Source of the DNA: Myoxocephalus aenaeus
Taxonomy: Eukaryota; Chordata; Actinopteri; Perciformes; Cottidae
Length of the DNA: 64,000 bases
Direction: 5' to 3'
Assembly (NCBI GenBank): GCA_038501785.1
Contig: JBAMJR010000097.1
Location: 4,279,001 to 4,343,000, forward strand
Position numbers and translations under genes: made by a program. This document shows positions 10,501 through 20,000 of this stretch, one piece after another (positions within the stretch are counted from its first letter, which is position 1; each line of letters opens with the position of its first letter). A model generated the notes under the pieces. The model did no database searches and was not told where the DNA came from. It saw nothing but the letters and a program-made list of their open reading frames with translations.

Positions 10501-12601
10501 TTATATCTTCCATCCCATTAAGAGGGAGGCTATGCCACAATTCTTCATTGCTTATGTTCTTTTTCACTGGAGAAATAAATACCCATTTTTCTCTTGGAGC
10601 ACTTAAAGCTACATCTCTCTCTAATCCACACGGATTATGACAATGGAGGCTGTGGACAATGGATTAAAAACTAGATTTGGCATCAATCAAATGCTCCAGT
10701 ACTTGATGTGTGTGCTCTTGTGAGCATGTCCTTGTTTCTTACATTTTCCATTTTAACAAGATTGACCGACATCTATCATTTCAAGACCTCAAAGTCAAAT
10801 TATTTCTGCTGTTTCACAGAAAAGGAGAGTTGATTCTAATTTGAAAAGTTCCAATTTCGACATGATCCATTTCGAATTAGGATACAAACTCTCACACCTT
10901 TGTCAAGTCAACATGTGATGGTTTCAAAGTGAAAGCTCACAAGGATGTTCCACCACCAGTAATCCCATTAGCTAGCTACAGAGAGGCTATGAGCACCATC
11001 TAGTGGTAACATGTGACCTTACTTGACGCTAAGCATTTGTCACATAGATTTTTAATCAAGTGTTTTCAGTAAAGGTAACGAACAAAAACATTTGAATATA
11101 AAGGCAATTGTTAAAGGTTTGTGTTGTGCATGTACTTACACTCCTCTAAGCCCAGCTGGTAAGCGAGGTTCTGAAGTCCTTTGACCTTCTCCATTAGGTT
11201 GGCTGTGGTCAGACTACCCAGCTCTGCAGAAGAACAACAGGACCCATAATGCAAGCTTAAGTATTTCAGCTAAAATGTTAACCCATTTGACAGGATTATA
11301 GGCGAAGTACACAATCTTCCTGTTCAACAAAAAAAACAGTTTTGTGCATTACCTTTCAACATTTCAATGTCCTCACTCTCTAGTTCAGCCATCCATTTGG
11401 GGGGGTGAATTATTGATGGGCTGTGATGGAAGACACAACAAAGGTCTAAGTAAATCAGGCCTATATATCACAGTGTGTCAAGCCTATTTAATTATCAAGT
11501 TTATAAATCAAAGCGCCACGGTGAAGCTAACTCACATTTTTACAAGATGCAGCAAATTCTGCAACTCCAGGCACTGTAATGAGAGATCACAGGTTGATCA
11601 AGATGATTGCAACATAAAACACATTCCCATCGTGACTAATTACACAAGAGCATGGAGGAATGCACACTTACACTGCTCTGGCCACAGGTCTGGTGACGCT
11701 CTGTCCAGCTTCTCAAAACTCAGCAAAGAGCTCTCAAAATCTTCACCTATCACGACACAAAATGTACTTTTCTTTAAATTTTGTTTACATTTTATATGGA
11801 AAAAGCACACATTACATATTTGTAGATATAGTAATGGCAGAGTTTTAGAAATAATTCTAAACTTTTTGTCAAGGATTTAACTGTACCAAATATTTGCAAA
11901 TAGGCCCATTGCTGTCTTTAACCTCTGACCCGAACTACACTTTAAATAAAACAACACACATTGTAGTGCCTTTACACGTGTATAAACACATACGCGTGTG
12001 TGTGTTGTTACAAGATGTATGAAAGTGACCATCATGGAAAAACTAAAAACTGTAACAAAGGAGGGCAACTCGTAATGGTGGTAAACTGTATATTATAATG
12101 CTTTACTGCTAAAAACCCTAAACTTGTAGCTCGAGTGTGACGTTACAGTCCGCAGTAATAACAATGACGTTATGTGCGTTAAACAATCAAGAGTAACGTT
12201 ATAACTACTCATGGTATTGTTACCAGAACACAGGAAGTATTTTTGGGGACTTGACCCGTTTAAAGTGCAGCGGCAAGCTCGCGACATTAGCCATGTTTTT
12301 AGCTGCTCTGGGGGTCAAGCTGACCGACGGGTTCAAGCCGCAGACAGGAGGGCTCGAGCTTCCTTCCATACACATACACACACTACACTGAGGTTAGTGA
12401 ATGCTTTGGCCAACGGAAGGAAAACATCTCCAAACAGTACAAATACAGCGCCAACATGTGTATTCCGTCGTCTTGGGATGTTCGTGCAAGACACCATAGG
12501 AGTCGCTAACGATTAAATATACATAAACATGTACAATTTACAATTTACACACGGCGTAGCAGGGTTAGGAATTAGAATTTACCTCCATTTGGAGACGCCA
12601 T
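1557..12601 (-). CDS. lin52: LIN52, MuvB/DREAM complex subunit (whole gene, 6 coding exons)
   Basis: LIN52 is a small nuclear subunit of the MuvB core (with LIN9, LIN37, LIN54 and RBBP4), which forms the DREAM repressor with p107/p130 and E2F-DP and later recruits B-MYB and FOXM1. Coding exons on the minus strand are 12583-12601, 11672-11746, 11536-11573, 11353-11420, 11140-11223 and 1557-1612, about 112 aa (human about 116 from memory). The pocket-protein motif LLSFEKL and the DYRK1A phospho-site context DRASPDLW are intact; the serine falls at about residue 24. The C-terminus SREMTRGKFLNILERPKK is nearly identical to the mammalian protein. Introns are short except the last (9.5 kb). Exon 4 carries one extra C in a run of seven and breaks the frame as sequenced, which is most likely a homopolymer error. 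The start is the only ATG in frame and is followed directly by a splice donor. Confidence 0.93.
2253..2279. repeat. (ATA)n trinucleotide repeat
   Basis: About nine ATA/TAA units inside lin52 intron 5. Confidence 0.9.
3100..3500. promoter_or_regulatory. Candidate conserved enhancer block in lin52 intron 5
   Basis: A 400-bp non-repetitive, moderately GC block dense in homeodomain half-sites: ggtaatga, gataatgg, cattaggt, ctaattgg, caattaca and gaattagg. It has no open frame of note and no repeat character. Density and composition resemble deeply conserved developmental enhancers. Assignment to vsx2 is inference from human gene order. Confidence 0.35.
3763..4775 (+). mobile_element. L2-like (CR1-group) non-LTR retrotransposon, 5'-truncated, broken
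   Basis: The plus strand encodes reverse-transcriptase fragments in shifting frames. The catalytic YADDTQ motif appears (about 3825-3842), followed by a segment rich in the family's 'VAARVSACLTDISQWMSA' pattern and later pieces resembling RRIRPLL, CLDYCNS and LAPQWWNELP. The 3' end carries the fish L2 tail 'tgtaagtcgctttggataaa' (about 4751-4770). Several frameshifts and missing segments make it a dead copy. It lies in lin52 intron 5, sense-opposed to the gene. The 5' boundary is approximate. Confidence 0.8.
5810..5850. repeat. (CA)n microsatellite
   Basis: About 20 CA units with minor CG interruptions at the left, in lin52 intron 5. Confidence 0.95.
6850..7010. promoter_or_regulatory. Candidate regulatory block (lin52 intron 5)
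   Basis: Non-repetitive stretch with gctattac, tttaatgg and ggatttaac elements next to a GC-rich segment. Only weak evidence: sequence character and location. Confidence 0.2.
7262..7317. repeat. (CA)n microsatellite with CG interruptions
   Basis: Interrupted CA array of about 56 bp in lin52 intron 5. It lies about 240 bp from a GT array in the opposite orientation. Confidence 0.95.
7350..7540. promoter_or_regulatory. Candidate regulatory block between two microsatellites
   Basis: Unique DNA containing ttattaatag, cattcattaaaa, gattagct and ttcctaatg homeodomain-like cores between the CA and GT arrays. Composition suggests constraint. Conservation was not testable here. Confidence 0.25.
7554..7589. 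repeat. (GT)n microsatellite
   Basis: About 18 GT units in lin52 intron 5. Confidence 0.95.
8060..8240. promoter_or_regulatory. Candidate regulatory block (lin52 intron 5)
   Basis: CpG-bearing unique DNA with gattgatgg, cacattagc, gcaatcatatt, ctaatagg and gattgatcc elements. It has the mix of GC-rich spacer and TAAT/ATTA or GATTGAT cores often seen in developmental enhancers. Low-confidence inference. Confidence 0.25.
8650..9060. other. Unclassified GC-rich insertion-like segment
   Basis: Differs in composition from its neighbours: CpG-rich, with several gttagc/ccgttagct words near 8785-8832, then a unique tract to about 9060. It may be a degenerate mobile element or old retrocopy. No terminal repeats, target duplication or recognisable protein were found. 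Confidence 0.25.
9690..10010. promoter_or_regulatory. Candidate regulatory block (lin52 intron 5)
   Basis: Unique DNA containing gcccattaacc, tctttaatgg, aaaattaaacc, gcattaaac, cccattac and caataataacc. Clustered TAAT-type cores in non-repetitive sequence about 1.1 kb from lin52 exon 5. Weak inference only. Confidence 0.25.
11140..11223 (-). CDS. lin52: lin52 exon 5
   Basis: Encodes (E)LGSLTTANLMEKVKGLQNL and then AYQLGLEE, a near-perfect match to the conserved LIN52 C-terminal half. Acceptor ctgcag, donor gtaagt, phases 1-1. Confidence 0.95.
11353..11420 (-). CDS. lin52: lin52 exon 4, with +1 homopolymer frameshift
   Basis: Encodes SPPKWMAELESEDIEMLK. The exon is 68 bp, but exon 3 ends in phase 0 and exon 5 starts in phase 1, so 67 bp are needed. 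The surplus base sits in a run of seven C's (minus strand; G's at 11399-11405). With six C's the reading is PINNSPPKW, aligning without gaps to the mammalian PITSSPPKW. No alternative acceptor or donor repairs the frame. Most likely an assembly or sequencing indel. Confidence 0.85.
11536..11573 (-). CDS. lin52: lin52 exon 3
   Basis: A 38-bp exon encoding (L)PGVAEFAASCKN, matching the mammalian LPGVAEFAASFK. Acceptor ttacag, donor gtgagt. Confidence 0.9.
11672..11746 (-). CDS. lin52: lin52 exon 2
   Basis: Encodes EDFESSLLSFEKL then DRASPDLWPEQ. This includes the p107/p130-binding motif and the serine-proline phospho-site. The acceptor could be gatag at 11747 or the gaag 6 bp further in. Both keep frame and differ only by two residues (GE). 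Confidence 0.92.
12583..12601 (-). CDS. lin52: lin52 exon 1 (start codon)
   Basis: Only 19 coding bp: ATG followed by five codons (MASPNG) and a phase-1 donor gtaaat. The MASP start equals the conserved vertebrate LIN52 start. Confidence 0.85.
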
Positions 12602-13569
12602 CTTCAGAATTATCACGTGATTAACGACAGCCAATCACAGCAGCCGTCCTCAGAGTTGACGCGTGCCGGTGCAGTTCACAAACACGCCACCGGGCGGCCC
12701 AGTGGTTTACTGTCAAAGTGTACAATGCAGCGTCAAGGGGGTGACAGAGGGATACAAATACATTATGTACATTGCTTTTTGGCTGGGTGGGGTCAGTTCC
12801 TACATTAACATCTATAACCGCCTACTATGGGGAACACATACTTTCCATATTTATAAATAATGCAGTTTAGTTTCAGAGAGAATTGTACGCAGTAATGTAC
12901 ACATCTTAGTGGTTTTATTTAAAGTGAATTAAAGTAATATTATACAGAAGTTATGACATCTTCAAGGAGTTAAGTGTTATGGTATTAATCTCCTACACAT
13001 TACCATATAAAAAAATGAGAGCAGTAAAATAAAGGAAAATCAAATCACAGATGACAATCACAATTGGTCTTTTCTATTTTACAAATTTAAAAATTATCTA
13101 GGTGCCATTGAAATCTTTTGTACGATTGTAATACTTTCCTATTACTTAGTTATTCTGTGGCATATCTTGTATTACTGTACCTGTCTGTAACTCATTATTT
13201 CTGCATATCTTGGCCAGAACATTCTTCAAAAAGTGATGTTCAATCTCAAGATGCTCTCTTGGTTAAATTAGGGTTAAATAAAAAAATGATAATAAAATAC
13301 ATTTAAGAAGAAATATTGATATGAACATAAATAATACACAGACTACAAGAATATCGCTGTTTAATGATCATACTGAAATGTACATGACAGAGTCACTAGT
13401 AGTCTTATGATGTAAAAACAGAGGCCAATACTGGACAGCACTGAAGTCTAAATACAATATAAAATACCGGGCACTAAGACCAAGACGATCTCAAATGAAA
13501 ATACAGTCTCTGATACCTATAACTAACTATGTGTTTTCTGTAAAACGTACCAACACGGAGATGCAACAC
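12602..13569. other. Intergenic DNA between POMT2 3' end and lin52 start
   Basis: About 1 kb, AT-rich away from the lin52 start. It contains the presumed lin52 promoter at its left edge. No coding exon is seen. Small plus-strand frames here lack any recognisable similarity. Confidence 0.6.
12605..12670 (-). promoter_or_regulatory. lin52: lin52 promoter-proximal elements (E-box palindrome, CCAAT)
   Basis: An 8-bp palindrome TCACGTGA (12613-12620, USF/CLEAR-type E-box) lies 12 bp upstream of the ATG. A CCAATCA box (12631-12637, plus strand) lies 30 bp upstream. CpG content is raised locally (gcgtgccgg, cgggcggcc). The arrangement suits a TATA-less housekeeping promoter with the transcription start very near the ATG. 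The transcription start was not determined. Confidence 0.5.
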
Positions 13570-13575
13570 TTTATT
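13570..13575 (-). terminator. pomt2: POMT2 poly(A) signal (AATAAA)
   Basis: TTTATT on the plus strand, about 400 bp past the POMT2 stop, reads AATAAA in the gene direction. It is the best candidate for a compact 3' UTR. Confidence 0.55.
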
Positions 13576-13972
13576 TCATTACTTCCTTTCAGGCACTTTA
13601 GCTTATATCATTGTGACAAAGTATCCACACATAAGTCCAAGATGTAAGATGTGTTGTGAGTTAAGGCAGCTTGGTGATGAAAAGTGTTAAGAACTGTACT
13701 ATCTAATACTCAACACTCTGGCTTCCATATTGCACTCATCCAGGTCTGTTTCACGGAGCACTCTTTACACATTTTAGACTACAATACTTGAAAATGTTGA
13801 GACACATAAATACGTGGACAGGTAGAGATTCGATAGCAGTGTGTGCAGACAGCACCTTATGAAAATGATCCTTTTATGTAAACACTGTAAAACCATAAGT
13901 CTGTGAGACACATGATTGATTAAAGTCCCTCATATTCATAACAATATGAGTGTATTCTTCGTGCAAAGCGGA

Positions 13973-14078
13973 CTAGAACTCCCAGGAGTCCATCCACTTC
14001 CGGCCAGCCATGGCGCTGCCCGGCTCGTGTGCAAGAGGACCCGTCATGCCGTAGGAGAGCGGATGGAACAGGTAGAAA
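13973..14078 (-). CDS. pomt2: POMT2 exon 21 (stop)
   Basis: Encodes FYLFHPLSYGMTGPLAHEP and the conserved end RKWMDSWEF, then TAG. Confidence 0.96.
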
Positions 14079-17000
14079 CTAACAGACAGAAAATTGGATT
14101 ACAGTGATTTATACAACGTAAAAGAAGCACTCTTAAAATTGAAAATGAGTTATGAGGTAATCTACAATCAGGCTAGCTGTTTCCCCCCCGCTTCTGGTGC
14201 TAAACTACACACCTGCTGGTAACAGCAGTTACTCTGCTGGTCAGCTCACCTGTAAAGAACACTAAACAGAAGTACCATCTGCCCGAGTCTCTGCAGCCAA
14301 TCAGAATAAGGTGGAGGGAGTAGCAGGTCGGTGCTTTTCAACAGAACGTCGAATGTAATTCCTGTGAAACAAACAGAACGTATAACACTGTGACCAACAA
14401 GACTGCTTTGTTTATTCAGGAGTTTAGAAAACATAACCCTGATTATGCTCTATGATTAAAAACTACAGGTGGGGATCTAAACTAGGGGATCCAAATAGGA
14501 AGTACAATTATACTATTGAGTCACTGAGCTCTATACTACACGTTTTTGTCCTATATTTGTTTACATTTTGGCAAATTGGCACCTATAAAAGTTTGGTGCA
14601 GCTCCTGTTTGCTATGTTCCCATGTATGTACGGACAACCATCATCGGATTATTCTGATACTTAAGAAAACTTAAAAACCTGATGATCCTCTAGCAAGTTC
14701 TGAGATAAAAGTTGTATCTTTTTTTTCTCTGATTTCTAGGTGGATGAATGGATGTTGAATCACAATTGACAATGATATCTGCAGAAATCACACATAATCT
14801 AAACATGGGTTTGTGACACAAATTGCAGCAGTCGGCTGAAAGCACTTGAATTGCCTTTCACGTCGTGTGGTATTCTTTGCATCACGTCTCTCCTTCCTTC
14901 CTCCCTGAAAACCTCTGGTCAATGTAGTGGAAGCAGTCAAAATGCAGTGAGATGTGGTACCTGTTAGCATGCTGCTGAAGAGCATTGCAGGGAAGTAGTG
15001 GTGGAAGTAGAGGACACGACCCATTGTGAAGAAAGGTGCATAGTGCAGCAGCCAACCGAGGAGCAGCAGGCCTCCTTCTCTCATGAGCACAAGAGAATGC
15101 TCTGAATGATAGAGGGGAGTATAGAACATTTATTTGATGTTTAAATCATCTATTTACTGCTGCGGATCAGTCAGTACCAGTCAATAGACATACCTATTCT
15201 TTTTTGGCCCAATGAGAATCCTCTTTGGACGGCTATAGACGCCACTGCCACCATGATAGGATACAATCCCAAACTGGCCAGGTTCATCCACCAGACCACC
15301 TGAAAAAAAAAAAAAACAACATGTTAATATGCGTTGGTCAGAAGAGCGACAACAGGAAACATGAAGCAAGCTTAAGACAGACTTACAGGGTTCCCCAGCA
15401 GGTAAACACGATACTCTGTGTCATTCACTCCGGAAAACCTCAAGCCCTTTACATAAATAAACCAAGAACACTTTAGTAGTTAAAGGTGCTCATGCATTTA
15501 ATTAGTTTGACAAAATTACACTTTATAATGTAGATTATTCAAAGCACCTGGTAGTTGATGGGCCAGTGCCAGGGTTTTGAGTTCATCTCATTGTCTTTGG
15601 GTTTCAAGCCTCTGTTACCCTAAAGACACACATCTCATGTCAATAAATTGTTTCTGATGAAACACGTTCTTTAAGCACAGACGGATCCTCAGCTTCTCTC
15701 ATTGTTTCTTACTCTTATCATAACAATGTGGGACTCCAGGAGGATCTCCAGGAAATGGGGCTTCAGCACAGACAAACTAATGTTGGGCACTGCCAGAACA
15801 TACGAGAGGAAAAGGGACATGTTGGTTAGTGTCTGACATCATGAGGTGGAGACAGACGCGTAGGAGCACAAGGAATGCGTTTCTTACATTTGGGGTTGAT
15901 GTGATCTTCAATGTTCCACTGAGAGCTCGGAGTGTCCTTCAAGTAGGGACTGCAGGTCACCTCCACCTGTTCCCAGCCCCTGGACAGAAACCAGACGTGT
16001 TCTCTGACTGCACATTACCAGTGGTGGGACGTCACCAAGTACATTTTATAAGTACTGTACTTGAGTGCAAAGTACTTTTACTTTACTGTTGTCTTTTCAC
16101 TGCACTTTTTACTTATACTCCGCTGCATTTCAGAGGGAGATACTAAACTTTTTATTTCGCTAAAATTATCTGACAGCATTAGTTAGTCGTTACTTAACTC
16201 AAGATTTTGCATAAAACACTTTAGAAGAGCTGTTGTTGGGCAGCATTTCTCAAGATTTTCAGAATTGTTACCAACTAAACAATCAAACTAGTAATGCAGA
16301 ATATAATCATGAGTTGCAGTCCTAAACAATTATAATACAACAACAAAGCAATTTACAACAGCAGTTAAACATCTACCTCAGCCTATTTCAACAGTATAAT
16401 CCATCTTTTACTATAATGCACGAGTAATAATAAATAATAGATAGTATATCAATATAACAGCCACAGGGGAAACCGTTCTGCATTGAGTACTTTTATTTAA
16501 ATATTTTAAGTACATTCCCTGATTATCCTAAGATGCTTTTACTGAACACATTTTCAATGCAGAACTTAAGTAGAGGATATTCATTCTTCCTACATCATTA
16601 CATAATGAATCTTGAACGGAAGAGGAGGAGCTGAGAAGAAGACTAGTTTTACCACTTTGGGAGAGTCTTTCCAGACGAGTAAAGCACACAGCCGGTAGCT
16701 CGGTGCAGAAAGCGAACTTTGCTACGCAGAACCTTCACCCGGTCCCCCTTCCGGCCTCCACACACCTCCACCTGCCACAGGTCATTGGTGTCACCGGTGC
16801 CATTCTAAGAACAGGACAAAGGTGGAGATGTGTTTTAAGCTTGGGGACATTCAAATACATGACGACATGCAATCAGAATTTGATTAATGTTATTAATGCG
16901 GAATAAGGCAATTCATAATTTAACAAGGGGGTCCTGGTCAAGAAGGCAGCGTTACAGTTTTTTTAACATGAAAAATGATCTTAAAATTGACAACCGACTT

Positions 17001-20000
17001 ACGACAAAGCAAATTGCATCAATCAAAGCATTTTCATTTGGCGTCAGCGCAAGTATGATCTTTAATCATTATGCAGTGTCAATAAGCAGAGGAAACAAAC
17101 TTCAACCATAAGTCGTGTGAAATGGCTTCAGTCAACTGTACAGAGCAGGAAAGTGCAAAAAGGAATCTCTTTCCGTGCAGCTTTATGTCATGGGTCTACT
17201 CACAATGCCATAGCCTGTAACCTGGAAGTGCTTCTTGGTCAGAGGAGCCTCCTGGAGGTGACCGTGAAGGTTACGGGTGGTTCTAAAAAGGAGCAGGAAA
17301 AATTATATTATTGCAAAAATATGCACAGAATCTGGATTGGAATGACTTTTAAAAGTGAGACATCATTTGAATCAGTGGACATCATATAATATGTCTTTAA
17401 TTTCACAGCTGTGTGGAGGCATGCTACTTACTCTTTGTGCTCCAGTCGAATGATGTCACCATGACGAACAAGGTCAGGTGTCCCAGATTGAGCTTAAAAT
17501 AAAATCAAGAGGCTCGTACATGACTTCCTTATGACTTAAATATATGCCACTGATATCTCTTAACAGTAAATAAAATGCATCTTCTCACATTCATTATTAT
17601 CCTGTCTGTGAACCAGCCACACGTTGTTGTAGTCCTTATGGAGATAGGCAGTCACCTGGAAGCAAATAGCAGAGAAAAAATTAATAAAATGATCGCTGAT
17701 ATTAAGACATTTAATTATGTTTGAGAATGATTTCCATTGAACCTTTAGCCTAACCTGCTGCTGCCTTGCTCCCACTCCCTCTGGGTATAAGTGCCAATGA
17801 GAGTGCAAATAGCCTCCAGCAATACGGAGGTTTTTTACTGTGATGGTGGAGCCATAAGCCAGGTCTACATCAGAGGAACAAGATATTGCCCCAAATTATT
17901 ACTAAACACAAGAAACAACTATATTCAATACAAAATGACTTTGACAAGGAACCATCGCAATAGCCAATTATGGAACTGGGTAAAAAAAATAGAACAATAA
18001 ACTTTAATAGTAAATCTGTGATGTTACTTTGTAAAGACAGTCAAATGTAAGCAAACGTCTCCGCCCATCTGGCTCACATCAACACCGAGGGGAATGCCTA
18101 CATTTCTTTTTGCCCTCCTTTTATTACAGGTGTTGCAGTAAACACAGCTGCAGCACCATGTGGTTTATTCACACACGTGTTCAGGACTCACACTCAGGCA
18201 TGGAGGCATTGTGGAGATTGTTGCCGATTAGACGGGACTGAAAGGCCGAGCTGAAGAAGCCGTCGCCCGGTCCACTGGTGAGAGAAAACATTCATGATAA
18301 GCCAAACTATGTGTCTGTCTTCATGCAATACAGGCTAAACATAGCAATCAGACACACCTTTTGTTCAACACAACAAAGTGGACGGCAAAGATTGTAACAT
18401 AGAGGAAGAGTGGAAGCAGGATGAGTCCAACAACCCGAGCCAGGAAGTGCTTTGTGATTTCCACCTGGAGCCAAACAATAAGGCGAGAGGAGCACAGAAC
18501 AGTAAACTTATGGCGCTGCTCATCAACACAATCAGTTCCCACTACCATTCAAAGTGTGCTGCTGTTTACCAGTGAGAGGTTCAGGTCTCCCAAAAGTCTC
18601 CAGAGGTCCCAGACTGTGTTCAGCCCCACCAGCAGGATGACAAACAGACCCACAAACTTCACCCCCAATGCCCCAGCAAGGTTCACACCAGTCAGTAACA
18701 GCCACAGCCACCAGTATGAGGTAAAAGGCCTGAAAACAACAGCAAATGCGGAACAAATAAACTGCTTGAAAAGTTAAAGAATGAGCATATTGCATATTAA
18801 ACCTATGTACCACCCAGTATAAAGTATGAACAGGCACATTTAATTCTTGTTGGAAGACTGATTGGTGTTTTTTTAGGACTGTAACTGCAGTTATTTTATC
18901 ATACTGATTAATCATCTTTTCTAGCAATCAGTTAATTAGTTGGTCAACAAAATGTCATGAATAAATAAATCAGCAGTATTAAATGTGGAATGATGTTGAA
19001 AAGGAAACAGGAAAGTCATCACACACGAGTAGTTGCAGCCAGCAAATGTGTGGCTTTTTTTTTTTTTTTACCAGAACAAGAGGAATAATTGATGATTAAC
19101 CGGTTGACTTCATTAAATATAATCATCTATAATCACCTATTAACTCACTGTTGGTCAACGAATTGATTAAACAACGAATCATTTCACCACTACATTGCAT
19201 AGGACAAGGTAGAAAAAGCTAAATAAAAGTGGTGTGCTACCTGAATCTCTGCTGGTTGAACTTAACCATGCTCAGCACAGCTGCCATGATGAAGAACAAG
19301 AGTATAGGGTCTAACAGGATGTACTGGGAAATGGTGATGCAGCCAGTGTCTGTCAGGAAGAGGAAATTAAGCACAACGTCATTCTCCTTTTTACAAAAGG
19401 ATAATTTAATGCTGCTAGACATTTAGATGCATTTCATTATTTGACATTTAAATAGATGTTCACATATTATCAAAGTTGCTGTTCGTAAGATCAGTGATTA
19501 CTCACCAAATATGAGCAGGGTGGCAGTGATGAGAGCAGCAGTGTACGACTGGGATAAGTCCAGCACTATGAGGTAGGCAAAGATTGGGAGAAAGGAGCCC
19601 AACACGGCACACAACTGTTGGGCAAGAGGCAGGACAGGCATATCAGCAGCCATAATGTCTTGTCCTTTTAAAGTTGTGACAAGCACATACGTATCAATTC
19701 AAATGGCATCGTTAACCAATCAGAAAAGAGGGTTTTATTGTGTGGAAAAACAACATACTCCTCTCATCCCCCAGTAGTTGTGGTGCTCATATTTATCTCC
19801 TGGCTTTCCGAAAGGAAAGGTTCCATCATAACCGGTCATGTAACCGGCGAGACCTATCAGCATCTGCAACAGATTAATGGAGTTCAACACTCAGACTCGA
19901 GAGGTTTCCCTAAAGACACGACGTGAAAAGGGATCATCCGTGATCTCACTTTTCCAAGAGGAGGATGGACATCGAAGAAGAAGGTCCTGTTGATGTAGTA

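Larger units (their letters stand above)
1613..11139 (-). other. lin52 intron 5, 9.5 kb, with regulatory-looking DNA and repeats
   Basis: No other coding exon is seen. Contents: an ATA repeat (2253-2279), a block rich in TAAT cores at 3100-3500, an L2-like LINE fragment (3763-4775), CA/GT microsatellites (5810-5850, 7262-7317, 7554-7589), an unclassified GC-rich stretch at 8650-9060, and further TAAT-containing blocks near 6850-7010, 7350-7540, 8060-8240 and 9690-10010. In human the long last LIN52 intron and its downstream DNA flank VSX2, so this intron is a plausible home for vsx2 enhancers. Confidence 0.7.

Noticed and set aside
11344..11880. 178-aa plus-strand frame
   Set aside because: It overlaps three real lin52 exons and their splice sites in antisense, and has no family resemblance.
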